Origin: JAUIET01 sp964352475
GTDB taxonomy: Bacteria > Pseudomonadota > Gammaproteobacteria > Pseudomonadales > JAUIET01
Direction: 5' to 3'
DNA length: 64,000 bases
Assembly (NCBI GenBank): GCA_964352475.1
Contig: CAYGSL010000016.1
Coordinates: forward strand, 1 to 64,000
Shown one piece after another: positions 27,472 through 36,464 of the stretch. How positions within the stretch are numbered: position 1 is the first letter of the stretch; each line of letters opens with the position of its first letter. The notes beneath the pieces are model-generated. The model saw nothing but the letters and a program-made list of their open reading frames with translations. It did no database searches and was not told the DNA's origin. A program made the translations under genes and the position numbers.

Positions 27472-28492
27472 TAAAACTGATCAGCCCTTTATTGGGTCTG
27501 GCCGCCGTGCCACGTCTTATGACGTTGCTCGGCTTGCCGGTGTGTCTCAATCGGCTGTGTCCCGTTGCTTTAAACCGGGGGCCAGCATATCGGCTAAAAC
27601 CCGCGCCAAGGTTGAAAAAGCGGCTGCTGATCTGGGTTACCAACCCAACGCAATTGCGCGCGGGCTGATAACACGCCGTTCAAACATTGTCGCCGTTATT
27701 ATCAATGAGCTGACAAACCTTAATTATCCGGAAGTTCTTTCTCAGCTAAATCGCCGCTTGGGCGACAGGAAAGTGCATATTTTGCTGTTTACCTTAACCA
27801 GGGAAAGCAACGTTGACCCGGTGCTGGATCAGGTTTGGCAGTATCAGGTAGACGGTATCATTGCTGCCGCGCAGTTTACTGAGAAGCAGATCAAAGCGTG
27901 TGAACAGCGTGGAATTCCACTGGTATTTTATAATCGGGTGTATCCACAAAGCACGGTTTCTTCCGTGTGTTGCGATCATTCGGAAGGTGAACGGCTACTG
28001 GTAGACGGTTTGATTTCAAGTGGGCGCAAAAATTTCGTTGTGATGGGTGGGCCGGCCGACTCCTATGTAAGTACGGCTAGAACCAAGGGCGCGGTATCCA
28101 GGTTGAAGAACGCCTCGGTGAACTTGATTCAGGTGAATGGTGACTACAGTTATGAAAGTGCCTGCAACCGCGTGCACGAAATTATGGACGCTAAAACGTT
28201 TAAGCCAGATGCGTTTGTCTGTGCCAACGACACCATGGCTATAGGTTGTGTTGATACTCTTCGCCACGAATACGACAAGAACGTTCCTGAGCAAATTGCA
28301 GTGGTGGGCTTCGATGGCGTCAGTGCCGCGTCCTGGCTTAGCTATGACCTGACAACGGTTGTTCAACCCGTTGAAAGAATGGTTGAGGCCGCGGTTAATA
28401 TGCTGCTAGAGCGCGTGGAGGATCACGAGTTGCCGGCCGAAAAACGCCTGTTTGCTGGTCATCTTCAGCAAGGCAGTAGTGCTATTTTCTGA
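27446..28492 (+). CDS. LacI-family transcriptional regulator
   Basis: 348 residues. The helix-turn-helix TSYDVARLAGVSQSAVSRCF with the hinge region AAADLGYQPNAIARGL is at residues 23-75. The remainder is a periplasmic-binding-protein-like sensor domain (FVCANDTMAIGCVDTLRH, AVVGFDGVSAASW). Its start overlaps the end of the HisD-like gene by 26 bases, so it is expressed from within the operon and probably autoregulates it in response to the substrate. Confidence 0.95.
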   Translation: MAKSSGKTDKTDQPFIGSGRRATSYDVARLAGVSQSAVSRCFKPGASISAKTRAKVEKAAADLGYQPNAIARGLITRRSNIVAVIINELTNLNYPEVLSQLNRRLGDRKVHILLFTLTRESNVDPVLDQVWQYQVDGIIAAAQFTEKQIKACEQRGIPLVFYNRVYPQSTVSSVCCDHSEGERLLVDGLISSGRKNFVVMGGPADSYVSTARTKGAVSRLKNASVNLIQVNGDYSYESACNRVHEIMDAKTFKPDAFVCANDTMAIGCVDTLRHEYDKNVPEQIAVVGFDGVSAASWLSYDLTTVVQPVERMVEAAVNMLLERVEDHELPAEKRLFAGHLQQGSSAIF

Positions 28493-28513
28493 TTTTTGTG
28501 TGGGTAACTCTGA

Positions 28514-29278
28514 ATGAGTAATTTCCGACAGCGTTTACTAGCCGGTGAACGCCTTATTGGTAGCTTTGTTAAAACGCCTTCGATGATGATCGCTGAAGTA
28601 TTGGCGCAAACCGAGCTGGACGTTTTGTGCATTGATGCCGAGCATTCCCCATTTGATCGCAAAGATATTGATGCCAGTTTGCTGGCCTATCGCTCTGCGA
28701 GCAAACCTGCTCTGGTGCGCGTGCCGAGTGCGCAGCCGCACTTAATCCTGAACGCACTTGATTGCGGTGCTACCGGCATTGTAGTACCACATGTAGACAG
28801 CGTTGAAAAAGCGCAAGCCTGCGCCAGTGCCGCCCGGTTTGGAGATGGTGGGCGTGGCTACGCAGGATCAACGCGTGCCGCGGAGTATGGCGGTAATTCA
28901 GTCGCGACTAACCTGGAGAACAATCGAGAGAATACGACTGTTATTGCCCAGATCGAAGATCTTCCCGCGTTGGATTGCATAGACGGAATAGCGGCAGTGG
29001 AGGGCGTAGATTGTCTTTTTATAGGCACCATGGATTTAACCGTAGCGCTTGGCGCCAGCCAGGCAAAAGACCCTCGAGTGATAAAAGCAACAGAAAAGAT
29101 TTGCCTTGCCGCTGAACAAGCAGACCGGCGCACGGGTATTTTCGTCCCCAGCGTTGATGACATACCATTCTGGCTGGAACGCGGAGTGAGCTTCTTTCTA
29201 ATGTCATCCGACCACGCATTTATCAAGCAAGGTGCCGCTGCGCTAGTAAATAACTGTAAAACAGCATTTGCCAGCTAA
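28514..29278 (+). CDS. HpcH/HpaI-family aldolase
   Basis: 254 residues, TIM barrel of the class II pyruvate aldolase group. Motifs: CIDAEHSPFDRKDI, ALVRVPSAQPHLILNALDCGATGIVVPHV, and FIGTMDLTVALGA. These enzymes reversibly cleave 2-keto-3-hydroxy acids to pyruvate plus an aldehyde with a divalent metal. It lies 21 bases after lacI, third gene of the operon, which suggests it handles the product of the HisD-like dehydrogenase. Confidence 0.92.
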   Translation: MSNFRQRLLAGERLIGSFVKTPSMMIAEVLAQTELDVLCIDAEHSPFDRKDIDASLLAYRSASKPALVRVPSAQPHLILNALDCGATGIVVPHVDSVEKAQACASAARFGDGGRGYAGSTRAAEYGGNSVATNLENNRENTTVIAQIEDLPALDCIDGIAAVEGVDCLFIGTMDLTVALGASQAKDPRVIKATEKICLAAEQADRRTGIFVPSVDDIPFWLERGVSFFLMSSDHAFIKQGAAALVNNCKTAFAS

Positions 29279-29287
29279 GCAGTGATA

Positions 29288-31354
29288 CTAGTTCGCTGCA
29301 TTGTTTTCAGATTGCGGCCGGTATTTCTCAAACCAAGCAAGAATATTGTCGATCTTGGCGATCAGGTTAGAAGGGCGCGCCGCGATGCTATGAGATGACT
29401 CCGGTACTCGCATTAGAGCGCTGTCTACATTTTGCAGTTTTAGCGCTATATAGTACTGCTCCGATTCGGAAATAGGTGTGCGATAGTCCGCCTCGCCTGT
29501 CAGTAGCATGGTAGGTGTTTTGACATTACCCACCAATGACAAGGGCGAACGACGCCAATATTCTTCTTGTAGTTCCCACGGAAAACCCTTGAACCAATAG
29601 CGAGAGAAGTAATTGACAGCGTCTGCTGTTAGCACAAAGCTGGTCATGTTGATGACCGGCTTTGCAACCACAGCGGCGGCAAATCGATTGGTTTTGCCAA
29701 TAATCCAGGCTGACAAAACACCGCCACCGGAACCACCGGTCACAAACAACTGTTGTTCATCCACAATGCCTTTGGCTACTACTGCATCAACACCTGACAT
29801 CAAATCATCGTAGTCATTGCCTGGGTAGGCGTAGTTGATCAGGCTCGCAAACTCTTCGCCATAGCTGGAGCTGCCGCGGGGGTTTGCATAAAGTACCACG
29901 TAACCTTCAGCGGCATAGCGCTGCACCTCGGCACTAAAATTCGGGCCGTAGGCTGCGTACGGCCCTCCATGAATTTCAAGAATAAACGGGTACTTGTTTG
30001 CCGGATCGAAATTTGGCGGAGTGGCTAACCAGCCCTGTATGTCGCGTTGATCATGCGACGATTTCCAACTTAATGCTTCTACGTTCGCCAGTTTTTTATG
30101 TGCAAACAATTCATTATTCAAATGGGTCAGTCGTTTCACCGAATTTCGCCTGCCACTGGCCAGATCAGCGGGGTGTGAGGGCGAATTTAAAGTGAAAGCA
30201 TACTGGCCGTCATTAGCGACTGTATAACTGCCACTCGTGTACGGTCTGCCAAGCGTAGTTCCGCCAAGTTGAGAGGCGTGTTCGGTAATCGCACCACTAA
30301 GGTTACTGGAGGCAAGTTTGCCAACGCCTTGATCATCGTATTGAAAGAAAATGCGATTGTTGCCTGCCCAACGGGGCGACTGTACGGAACGGTCCAGGGA
30401 GCCGCTTAAGGATCTGTTCCCGGTGCCATCGATATTCATCACATACAAGTTCGTGATCTGATGGCCAAGGTTTTTATCATCGTAGCCAACAAATGCAATC
30501 CGCTTGCCATCGGGTGAAACTTGGGCGTCGACATCGGGGCCGTCTCTGTCGGTCAGTTGAGTGAGCGCACCGCTGCTAATGCTCGCAATAAACAGGTTTT
30601 CATCTCTGGGGTGATATTCCCAGTCATCGCGTCGGTTTGCGGAAAATACAATCTGCTTGCTGTCGGGTGTCCAGGACAGCGGCCCGTTGTGATTAAAGTT
30701 GCCATTGCTAATTTGTCTGGGTGCGCCACCGTCGGCAGGAATGATGAACACATGTTCATGGCCTGCTTCAAGAAACCCTGCACCATCAGCTCTATACACC
30801 AATGAATCAATCAACTTCACAGGAGGAGCCCATTTAGCTCCTTCGGGCTTTTTTGGAGCCTCGGCAAGCGGTTTTTTACTGGCTGGCACCCGCATAGTGA
30901 AAGCCAGCCATTGCCCATCGGGCGACCAGCTTATATTGGAAGGCGAATCGCTTAAATTGCTCAGCAAGGCTGTCTGCCCGGTATCCATCCAGCGCACATA
31001 AATCTGCGCGCTGCCTTCTTTTGACGACACAAAGGCCAGGCGATCGGCACTGGGCGACCACCGAGGTGACGAGTAGCTGTCGCGCCCTGAATTCAAAGGC
31101 CTGTGGCGCTGGCCATCGGTTTCAATGGTCCACAAGTTGCCACGCGCCGTATCAGTCATGATGTCCATGCTGGTGCGCACATAAACGATGTCTCGTCCAT
31201 TTGGCGAGATACGAGGGTCGCGTGCATATTCGAGATTGAAAATATCCGAAGCCGAAAAGTGATCTTGCTGGGCGTTCAATTTTTCATCGGCCTGCGCTGG
31301 TAATACACTTAACGCGGCAAAAGCTGATAAACAAAACGAAGCAAATAGTTTCAT
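29288..31354 (-). CDS. Exported S9-family prolyl oligopeptidase / dipeptidyl peptidase
   Basis: 688 residues from ATG 31354 (AAGGA seven bases upstream), with a signal peptide ending near AQA at residue 22. Residues about 35-410 are WD40-like/beta-propeller repeats (SPRWSPSADRLAFVSS, ISWSPDGQWLAF, VSPDGKRIAFVG). The C-terminal hydrolase domain has nucleophile Ser542 (GGSGGG), Asp623 (EADYRTP) and His655 (SSHSIA). It should cleave short oligopeptides in the periplasm. Confidence 0.93.
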   Translation of the reverse strand: MKLFASFCLSAFAALSVLPAQADEKLNAQQDHFSASDIFNLEYARDPRISPNGRDIVYVRTSMDIMTDTARGNLWTIETDGQRHRPLNSGRDSYSSPRWSPSADRLAFVSSKEGSAQIYVRWMDTGQTALLSNLSDSPSNISWSPDGQWLAFTMRVPASKKPLAEAPKKPEGAKWAPPVKLIDSLVYRADGAGFLEAGHEHVFIIPADGGAPRQISNGNFNHNGPLSWTPDSKQIVFSANRRDDWEYHPRDENLFIASISSGALTQLTDRDGPDVDAQVSPDGKRIAFVGYDDKNLGHQITNLYVMNIDGTGNRSLSGSLDRSVQSPRWAGNNRIFFQYDDQGVGKLASSNLSGAITEHASQLGGTTLGRPYTSGSYTVANDGQYAFTLNSPSHPADLASGRRNSVKRLTHLNNELFAHKKLANVEALSWKSSHDQRDIQGWLATPPNFDPANKYPFILEIHGGPYAAYGPNFSAEVQRYAAEGYVVLYANPRGSSSYGEEFASLINYAYPGNDYDDLMSGVDAVVAKGIVDEQQLFVTGGSGGGVLSAWIIGKTNRFAAAVVAKPVINMTSFVLTADAVNYFSRYWFKGFPWELQEEYWRRSPLSLVGNVKTPTMLLTGEADYRTPISESEQYYIALKLQNVDSALMRVPESSHSIAARPSNLIAKIDNILAWFEKYRPQSENNAAN

Positions 31355-31434
31355 GGTGAATTCCTTATGAGAACGGCCATTATATACTTGTTCCATGACT
31401 CTCTGGCTCAATGTAAGTCGTCAGCTGTTAGAAT

Positions 31435-33630
31435 ATGTGCATGAGTTGCTATAAGTGTTTCCTTCGTTCTTTTTCTACCTTGGGCTTTCTGTTTGTAGCA
31501 TTGTTGCTGTCTAATCAGGCTGCTGCGCAAGCTCCTGTTGCAATCGCGCATGAATTGAACGTCAAGCCCACCATCGATGGCAAGGTCGGCAACGACGAGG
31601 CCTGGGATGATGTTGTTGCTGCCACAGGCTTTTGGCAATCACGGCCGAACGAAGGTGAGCCTGCCTCGCAGAAAACCGATGTTTTTATAGGCTTCACCGA
31701 GGATACTCTATACATTGCCGCCGTTCTTCACGACGACGATCCCGCCAGCATTATTATCTCCGACAGTAGACGTGACGCAGACCTGGATGAAACCGACAGC
31801 TTCCAAGTTATCTTGGATGGTTTCAAAGATGGCCAGAATGGTTTTGTGTTCGGCACCAATCCCGCAGGTATTCAGTACGACGGCCAGGTAAACAACGAAG
31901 GCGACGGTGATTCCTTGCTGGGCGCCGCCGGGTTCAACCTGGATTGGAACACCAGTTGGGAAGTGGCGACTCAGATTGGGGAAAACGGCTGGAGCCTGGA
32001 AATGGCCATTCCCTTCAAATCTCTGCGCTACGGCGGAAGTAATTCAGACGTCTGGGGTATTAATTTTCAACGCAACATTCGGCGCAACAAAGAGGAGGCT
32101 TTCTGGGCGGCGCTGGACCGCCAGCACAGTATTTTTAGAGTGTCTGATGCAGGCAGTCTGCAGGGGATCAAGGCACCCGCCCAAAGAAACCTCAAGCTCA
32201 CACCGTATGTGCTTGGCAAAGCCAGAGAAGGCTCGGAAATTGACGGCTCTGACTTCGATAATGAAGTTGGAATAGATCTCAAGTATTCGGTAACACCCAG
32301 CCTCACGCTTGATGCCACCTACAACACAGACTTCGCACAAGTGGAGGTGGATGATGTTGTGGTGAACCTGGACCGATTCAGTGTGTTCATACCTGAAAAG
32401 CGACCTTTCTTTCTTGAAAATGCCGGTTTGTTTGCGGTGGGTAGCCCGCAGAGTGTTGAACTGTTTTTCAGCCGCCGTATTGGCATCAGTGATACAGGTC
32501 TTGCAACACCCATAGAAGGGGGGCTGCGGCTTTCCGGCAAAGTGGGTGACAGCACCAATATTGGTTTACTGCATATGCGCAGCGAAGCGGTTGATGGCGT
32601 TGCCCCTCAGAACGACTATTCTGTAGCGCGAATCAGTCAGGAACTGCCAAGTCGTTCTTCAGTGGGTGCGATCGTTGTTCAGCGCGAAGGCGAGGGCAGC
32701 GATGATGTAAACCGAACCTTTGGTGTTGATGGCCGCTGGGGTATTGGTGACAACCTGCAGTTATCGAGCTACCTGGCAAAAACAGAAACCAACGGACTCG
32801 ATGGTAAAGATCACGCACTGCGCGTGCGCGCCGATTACAGCTCTGAGAATTGGCGCAATATTCTGTCTTACTCCGAGGTAGGCGAAGACTTTAATCCGGA
32901 AGTTGGGTTTGTTTCCCGGCGCAATTATCGACGTTGGGACGGTCTTTTATTTAGATACTACCGGCCGAAGGATTTTTGGGGCTTGCAGGAATTGCGACCG
33001 CATATTTCATACCGGGGTTTCTGGGGTTTTGACGGCGAAAAGCAATCCAGTCGTTGGCACGTAGACAATCATTGGGAATTTAAGACGGGTTTAGAAGTGC
33101 ACACCGGCGTTAATTTCACTTATGAAAACGTAAGAAACGCCTTTGATATTGTGCCTGGATTTACCGTTCCAGTGGGTGAGTACGACAACGAAGAGCTGCA
33201 GTTTGTATTCTTCACCAACCAGGGCGCACCACTGAGTTTTGAAATTGAAGCCGTTGCTGGCGGCTTCTTCAGTGGTGACAGAGTAACCCTGCAACCCGAG
33301 ATCAACTACCGAATAGGCGACAATTTCAATGCCGAGCTTGAATGGAATTACAACCGAATAGATCTCGGCGGTCCGGAAGGTGAAGTTGAGATCAACGTGG
33401 GTAGCCTAAGACTAGCGTATTCGTTTACACCAAAAATGTCCTTGGAGGGCTTGTTCCAATACGATGATCGCAGTGACTCTACGGCGGTTAACCTGCGCTT
33501 TGCCTGGCTGCAATCAGCGAACGCTGGCTTGTATGTGGTGTATAACGAACTAAAACAAGACGAATTTGGTTTTGAACGTGACCAGCGTGAGCTGATTCTT
33601 AAGTTCAGCTATATATTTGATGTGTTGTGA
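31435..33630 (+). CDS. CBM9-like / DUF5916 outer-membrane beta-barrel protein
   Basis: 731 residues. The signal peptide ends near AAAQA (residue 32). Residues 36-230 match the carbohydrate-binding family 9-like fold (PTIDGKVGNDEAWDD, DVFIGFTEDTLYIAAVLHD, WEVATQIGENGWSLEMAIPFKSLRY). The rest is a DUF5916 barrel (VEVDDVVVNLDRFSVFIPEKRPFFLENAGLF and alternating strands) ending in aromatic-rich FSYIFDVL. Surface binding or passage of a glycan or peptide is inferred only. No ribosome site is evident; ATG 31441 is an alternative start and TAGAAT at 31429 could be a -10 giving a nearly leaderless mRNA. Confidence 0.85.
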   Translation: MCMSCYKCFLRSFSTLGFLFVALLLSNQAAAQAPVAIAHELNVKPTIDGKVGNDEAWDDVVAATGFWQSRPNEGEPASQKTDVFIGFTEDTLYIAAVLHDDDPASIIISDSRRDADLDETDSFQVILDGFKDGQNGFVFGTNPAGIQYDGQVNNEGDGDSLLGAAGFNLDWNTSWEVATQIGENGWSLEMAIPFKSLRYGGSNSDVWGINFQRNIRRNKEEAFWAALDRQHSIFRVSDAGSLQGIKAPAQRNLKLTPYVLGKAREGSEIDGSDFDNEVGIDLKYSVTPSLTLDATYNTDFAQVEVDDVVVNLDRFSVFIPEKRPFFLENAGLFAVGSPQSVELFFSRRIGISDTGLATPIEGGLRLSGKVGDSTNIGLLHMRSEAVDGVAPQNDYSVARISQELPSRSSVGAIVVQREGEGSDDVNRTFGVDGRWGIGDNLQLSSYLAKTETNGLDGKDHALRVRADYSSENWRNILSYSEVGEDFNPEVGFVSRRNYRRWDGLLFRYYRPKDFWGLQELRPHISYRGFWGFDGEKQSSRWHVDNHWEFKTGLEVHTGVNFTYENVRNAFDIVPGFTVPVGEYDNEELQFVFFTNQGAPLSFEIEAVAGGFFSGDRVTLQPEINYRIGDNFNAELEWNYNRIDLGGPEGEVEINVGSLRLAYSFTPKMSLEGLFQYDDRSDSTAVNLRFAWLQSANAGLYVVYNELKQDEFGFERDQRELILKFSYIFDVL

Positions 33631-33707
33631 ATAGCCTATAGAGGCGTGCTGCCTATGATGAGCGCACACTCATTCTGGGGGACTGAACAGACTATGGAAC
33701 GAGTGAC

Positions 33708-34595
33708 ATGAGCAAAACAGACACCGCGGAAAGCGTAACAGAAGGCTTGGACCTAAGCGACAAGACTATTCTTATTACCGGCGTCAACTCCGGCATTGGT
33801 ATGGAAAGTATGCGCGTTCTGGCCGATCGCGGCGCTAAAGTGATTGGGGCGGCTCGCACTCTAGAAAAGGCTGGCAAGGCGTGCATGGAAGCTGGTGGAG
33901 ATACGTCACCACTTGCTTGCGAGCTAAGTGATCTTGCTTCCGTTGCGGCGGCTGCCGATCAGGTACTGGCTGAGCACGATAAGCTAGACGTTCTGCTGTG
34001 CAACGCAGGCATTATGGCCTTACCAGAATTAAACCAGGCCCATGAACTTGAATTGCAGTTTCTCTGCAATCATATCGGTCACTTCTTGTTGATAAAAAAA
34101 CTGCTGCCACTGCTGCGCAATGCAGAACAAGGTCGAATTGTTCTGGTCTCCAGCGATGGTCATAAGCTCACCGTTAAAGGCGGCATAGACTTTGACAATC
34201 TGAACGGCGAAAAAGGCTACAACGACTGGAAATTCTACGGTCAGTCCAAGCTGGCCAATATTCTTACTGCAGTAGCGTTGAAAAATGAGTTGGCTGGCAC
34301 AAACGTTACTGCGAATGCGCTTCATCCTGGTGTGATCAAAACCAATTTGTCGCGCAATATGGGAGGATTACTGAGTAAGTTAATTGGGCTGTTTGCAGGC
34401 TTTGTTGAGAAGACGGTAGGGCAGGGTGCTGCTACTCAGGTTTATCTGGCAGCGCATCCCGACGCTGCCCAATACAATGGCAAGTACTTTGCCGACGTAG
34501 AACTTAAGGCGCCGACTAAATTTGGCGAAGATGAAGCCTTGGCTCAGCGATTGTGGGATGTGTCCAACGATATAGTTGCCGATTATATGAGTTAG
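33708..34595 (+). CDS. SDR, retinol-dehydrogenase / WW-oxidoreductase-like
   Basis: 295 residues. Cofactor loop TGVNSGIG, then GAARTLEKAGKAC with an Arg suggestive of NADP preference, NAGIM, the catalytic SSDGH region and YGQSKLAN (Tyr and Lys), and HPGVIKTNLSRNMGG after it. The layout is that of long-chain alcohol and retinol-type SDRs. It converges on the tandem SnoaL gene, the two stops overlapping by four bases. Confidence 0.9.
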   Translation: MSKTDTAESVTEGLDLSDKTILITGVNSGIGMESMRVLADRGAKVIGAARTLEKAGKACMEAGGDTSPLACELSDLASVAAAADQVLAEHDKLDVLLCNAGIMALPELNQAHELELQFLCNHIGHFLLIKKLLPLLRNAEQGRIVLVSSDGHKLTVKGGIDFDNLNGEKGYNDWKFYGQSKLANILTAVALKNELAGTNVTANALHPGVIKTNLSRNMGGLLSKLIGLFAGFVEKTVGQGAATQVYLAAHPDAAQYNGKYFADVELKAPTKFGEDEALAQRLWDVSNDIVADYMS

Positions 34596-35629
34596 TGTTG
34601 CTGCGCTATCTGTTTGTGCATCTGCTCAAACAAATCGATGCCAAACTGACGGTAGAGATGGATCATATCGACAAACACCCAGTTTTCGATGTACACCTGA
34701 CCTTCACGCTTCCACCAGTCCAATCCATTAAATTTAATGGTGTTACCCGTAGCCGGGCAGTCCTGATATGGCCCGGTATGCGTGGCAACTACGCCAGCCC
34801 AGCCGGGCGCACCTGAATAGGCACCCTCCGCAATAAGTGCGTCCAGATCTTGAACCGCTCGATCCGGGAAGGCAACTAGCCAAGGCTGCTGGTGATTAGC
34901 TTCAAATTCCTTAAAGCTCAGGCATCCACCAATGCCACCAGGCCCATACCACTGCACGTCAGGGTGAAAGTAATCTGCCATGCCCATGCTACCGAGATCA
35001 TCCTGATCAAAGTTGTTCAGACCGTCGTAGATGAATTCACGAATATGCCTCAGGCTCTCGGTTGACTCTGCCACATCCTGAACACCTAACAACATGCCAT
35101 CGCCGGCCGCCGGTGGCGGATAAATTCCATCAACACCTCTGCGATTGGGGAACAATTCAATACCTGCCTGTTGAATCAAATCAACATAGTCCAGCAAGCA
35201 ATACGCCTCTACAATCTGGCCAGCGTCCAGACAATAAAAATCACCCCAACGAATTTTCACAGCCTCACCAGTAGCAGGAATACCGAGATAGTCTTTATTG
35301 AACTTCCCGTGCAGGTAGCCAGTACCAGACACCCACATACGTCCGTCTTTGGAAATATCCCCATCAATTCGGCCGTTAGATTCTCCGCTCACAAACATGT
35401 GGGTTTCACGCGCTAGACCTTCAAATGAATCTAACAGCGGCCGCCAATACTTCTTAAACACCGCATCCACGCCATTAAGCTGATTGAGAGGGTCCGGTCC
35501 ATTCCATACAATGCCAGGCGCCATCGCCGCCTCGTGCGCACGTTGCGCTCCGCCCGCATCAGAACTGTCCAACGACTGCCAGAAATCCCACACCACAGCC
35601 TTATTTGCTTGATTTAATTCACTTTTCAC
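34592..35629 (-). CDS. Tandem SnoaL-like (NTF2-fold) protein
   Basis: 345 residues made of two SnoaL-type domains (about 1-160 and 185-340). Each ends with the same pattern: the first EAYCLLDYVDLIQQAGIELFP, the second IENWVFVDMIHLYRQFGIDLF. IVWNGPDPL and VQWYGPGGIGG mark equivalent positions. Single SnoaL domains act as polyketide cyclases, ester cyclases or isomerases; no activity can be assigned. It is divergent from another SnoaL gene at 35729, with an operator-like element between them. Confidence 0.85.
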   Translation of the reverse strand: MKSELNQANKAVVWDFWQSLDSSDAGGAQRAHEAAMAPGIVWNGPDPLNQLNGVDAVFKKYWRPLLDSFEGLARETHMFVSGESNGRIDGDISKDGRMWVSGTGYLHGKFNKDYLGIPATGEAVKIRWGDFYCLDAGQIVEAYCLLDYVDLIQQAGIELFPNRRGVDGIYPPPAAGDGMLLGVQDVAESTESLRHIREFIYDGLNNFDQDDLGSMGMADYFHPDVQWYGPGGIGGCLSFKEFEANHQQPWLVAFPDRAVQDLDALIAEGAYSGAPGWAGVVATHTGPYQDCPATGNTIKFNGLDWWKREGQVYIENWVFVDMIHLYRQFGIDLFEQMHKQIAQQH

Positions 35630-35700
35630 TGATTCTACTGCCTTGAATACGGATTATTCGCTGCCAGTAGGCAGCAAAGTAGAAAAGAGTTACACTGTTT

Positions 35701-35714
35701 GCATTCGAAGTCAA
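35701..35714 (+). promoter_or_regulatory. Shared operator-like element, copy 2 (GCATTCGAAGTCAA)
   Basis: Between two divergent SnoaL genes and only 14 bases before the ATG at 35729, so it must overlap the promoter of that gene. No ribosome site separates it from the ATG. Confidence 0.6.
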
Positions 35715-35728
35715 TACTACGTAAAAAC

Positions 35729-36229
35729 ATGGCAGGAGCACGCCCCAAACAAGCAGAACTGACCGCTGACAACGACCTGAGCAAGAGCGAGGAAACTCTC
35801 AATACCATCGATGCAATGGTTGACGGCCTGAACGATCACGACATCGACAATATGGACCGTTTCTTCTCGGAAGCTTTCCGCTGGATTGGCAATGCAGGCT
35901 GCGGCACCAAGAATGGCCTGCAAGAGTTTCAACAAAATTGGCAGAAACCGTTTCAGGCCGCCTTCTCAGAAAAAGTTTGCATCGATGAGGCACGCCTGGT
36001 TCAGGGGGAATGGGCCGCGGCATTTGGTCGACAGGAAGCGATTCACAGTGGCACGTTCATGGGAATTGAGCCTACTCACAAGAAAGTTGAAATTCGCTAT
36101 ATGGACTTTTGGAAGGTTGTTGATGGAAAGATTGTCGACAATTGGGTGATGGTGGATTTTCCTTCGGTGATGCAGCAATTGGGTGTTGATCCATTTGACG
36201 GTCATGGGTGGGAAAACCTGGATGAATGA
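35729..36229 (+). CDS. SnoaL-like ester cyclase family protein
   Basis: 166 residues, single NTF2-fold domain. FRWIGNAGCGTKNGLQEF, EIRYMDFWKVVDGKIVDNW and VMVDFPSVMQQLGVDPFDG follow the SnoaL/ester-cyclase pattern and match the C-terminal halves of the tandem proteins nearby. The start is taken at ATG 35729; an upstream in-frame start at 35699 would lie within the operator-like element. A 30-bp inverted repeat follows the gene. Confidence 0.82.
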   Translation: MAGARPKQAELTADNDLSKSEETLNTIDAMVDGLNDHDIDNMDRFFSEAFRWIGNAGCGTKNGLQEFQQNWQKPFQAAFSEKVCIDEARLVQGEWAAAFGRQEAIHSGTFMGIEPTHKKVEIRYMDFWKVVDGKIVDNWVMVDFPSVMQQLGVDPFDGHGWENLDE

Positions 36230-36279
36230 AAGAACCGGGCCCAGACCACAAGGCGCACCCAAATTAATTGAGGCACTGA

Positions 36280-36391
36280 GGTGTTGAAGCATATATTTAT
36301 CAGCGAGACTGTTTGAGAGAGGGACCTCGAAAACAAGCCCCCATGGATGGGTTCACGGCGTGTCTCGCTGATAAATATATGCTTCAACACC
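36280..36391. repeat. 30-bp perfect inverted repeat with 52-base spacer
   Basis: Left arm 36280-36309 (starts GGTGTTGAAG, ends CAGCGAGAC) is the exact reverse complement of right arm 36362-36391. The spacer contains a smaller CCCAT-GG-ATGGG hairpin and GACCTCGAAAACAAGCC. No coding capacity and no T run. It resembles dispersed intergenic repeats that I recall from marine gammaproteobacteria, but only one copy lies in this window. Confidence 0.85.
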
Positions 36392-36433
36392 GGTTTCAAG
36401 GTTTTGTGCGATGTGCCTTTTTGGTGTGGTTCC

Positions 36434-36448
36434 TGGTTCGTAGTAAAT
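36434..36448 (+). promoter_or_regulatory. Degenerate copy of the shared element before the symporter
   Basis: TGGTTCGTAGTAAAT matches the 49769-49783 copy in TTCGTAGTA and the following AT-rich bases, 16 bases before the symporter ATG. Weaker than the other copies. Confidence 0.3.
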
Positions 36449-36464
36449 TATAAGAGGTGGCAAC

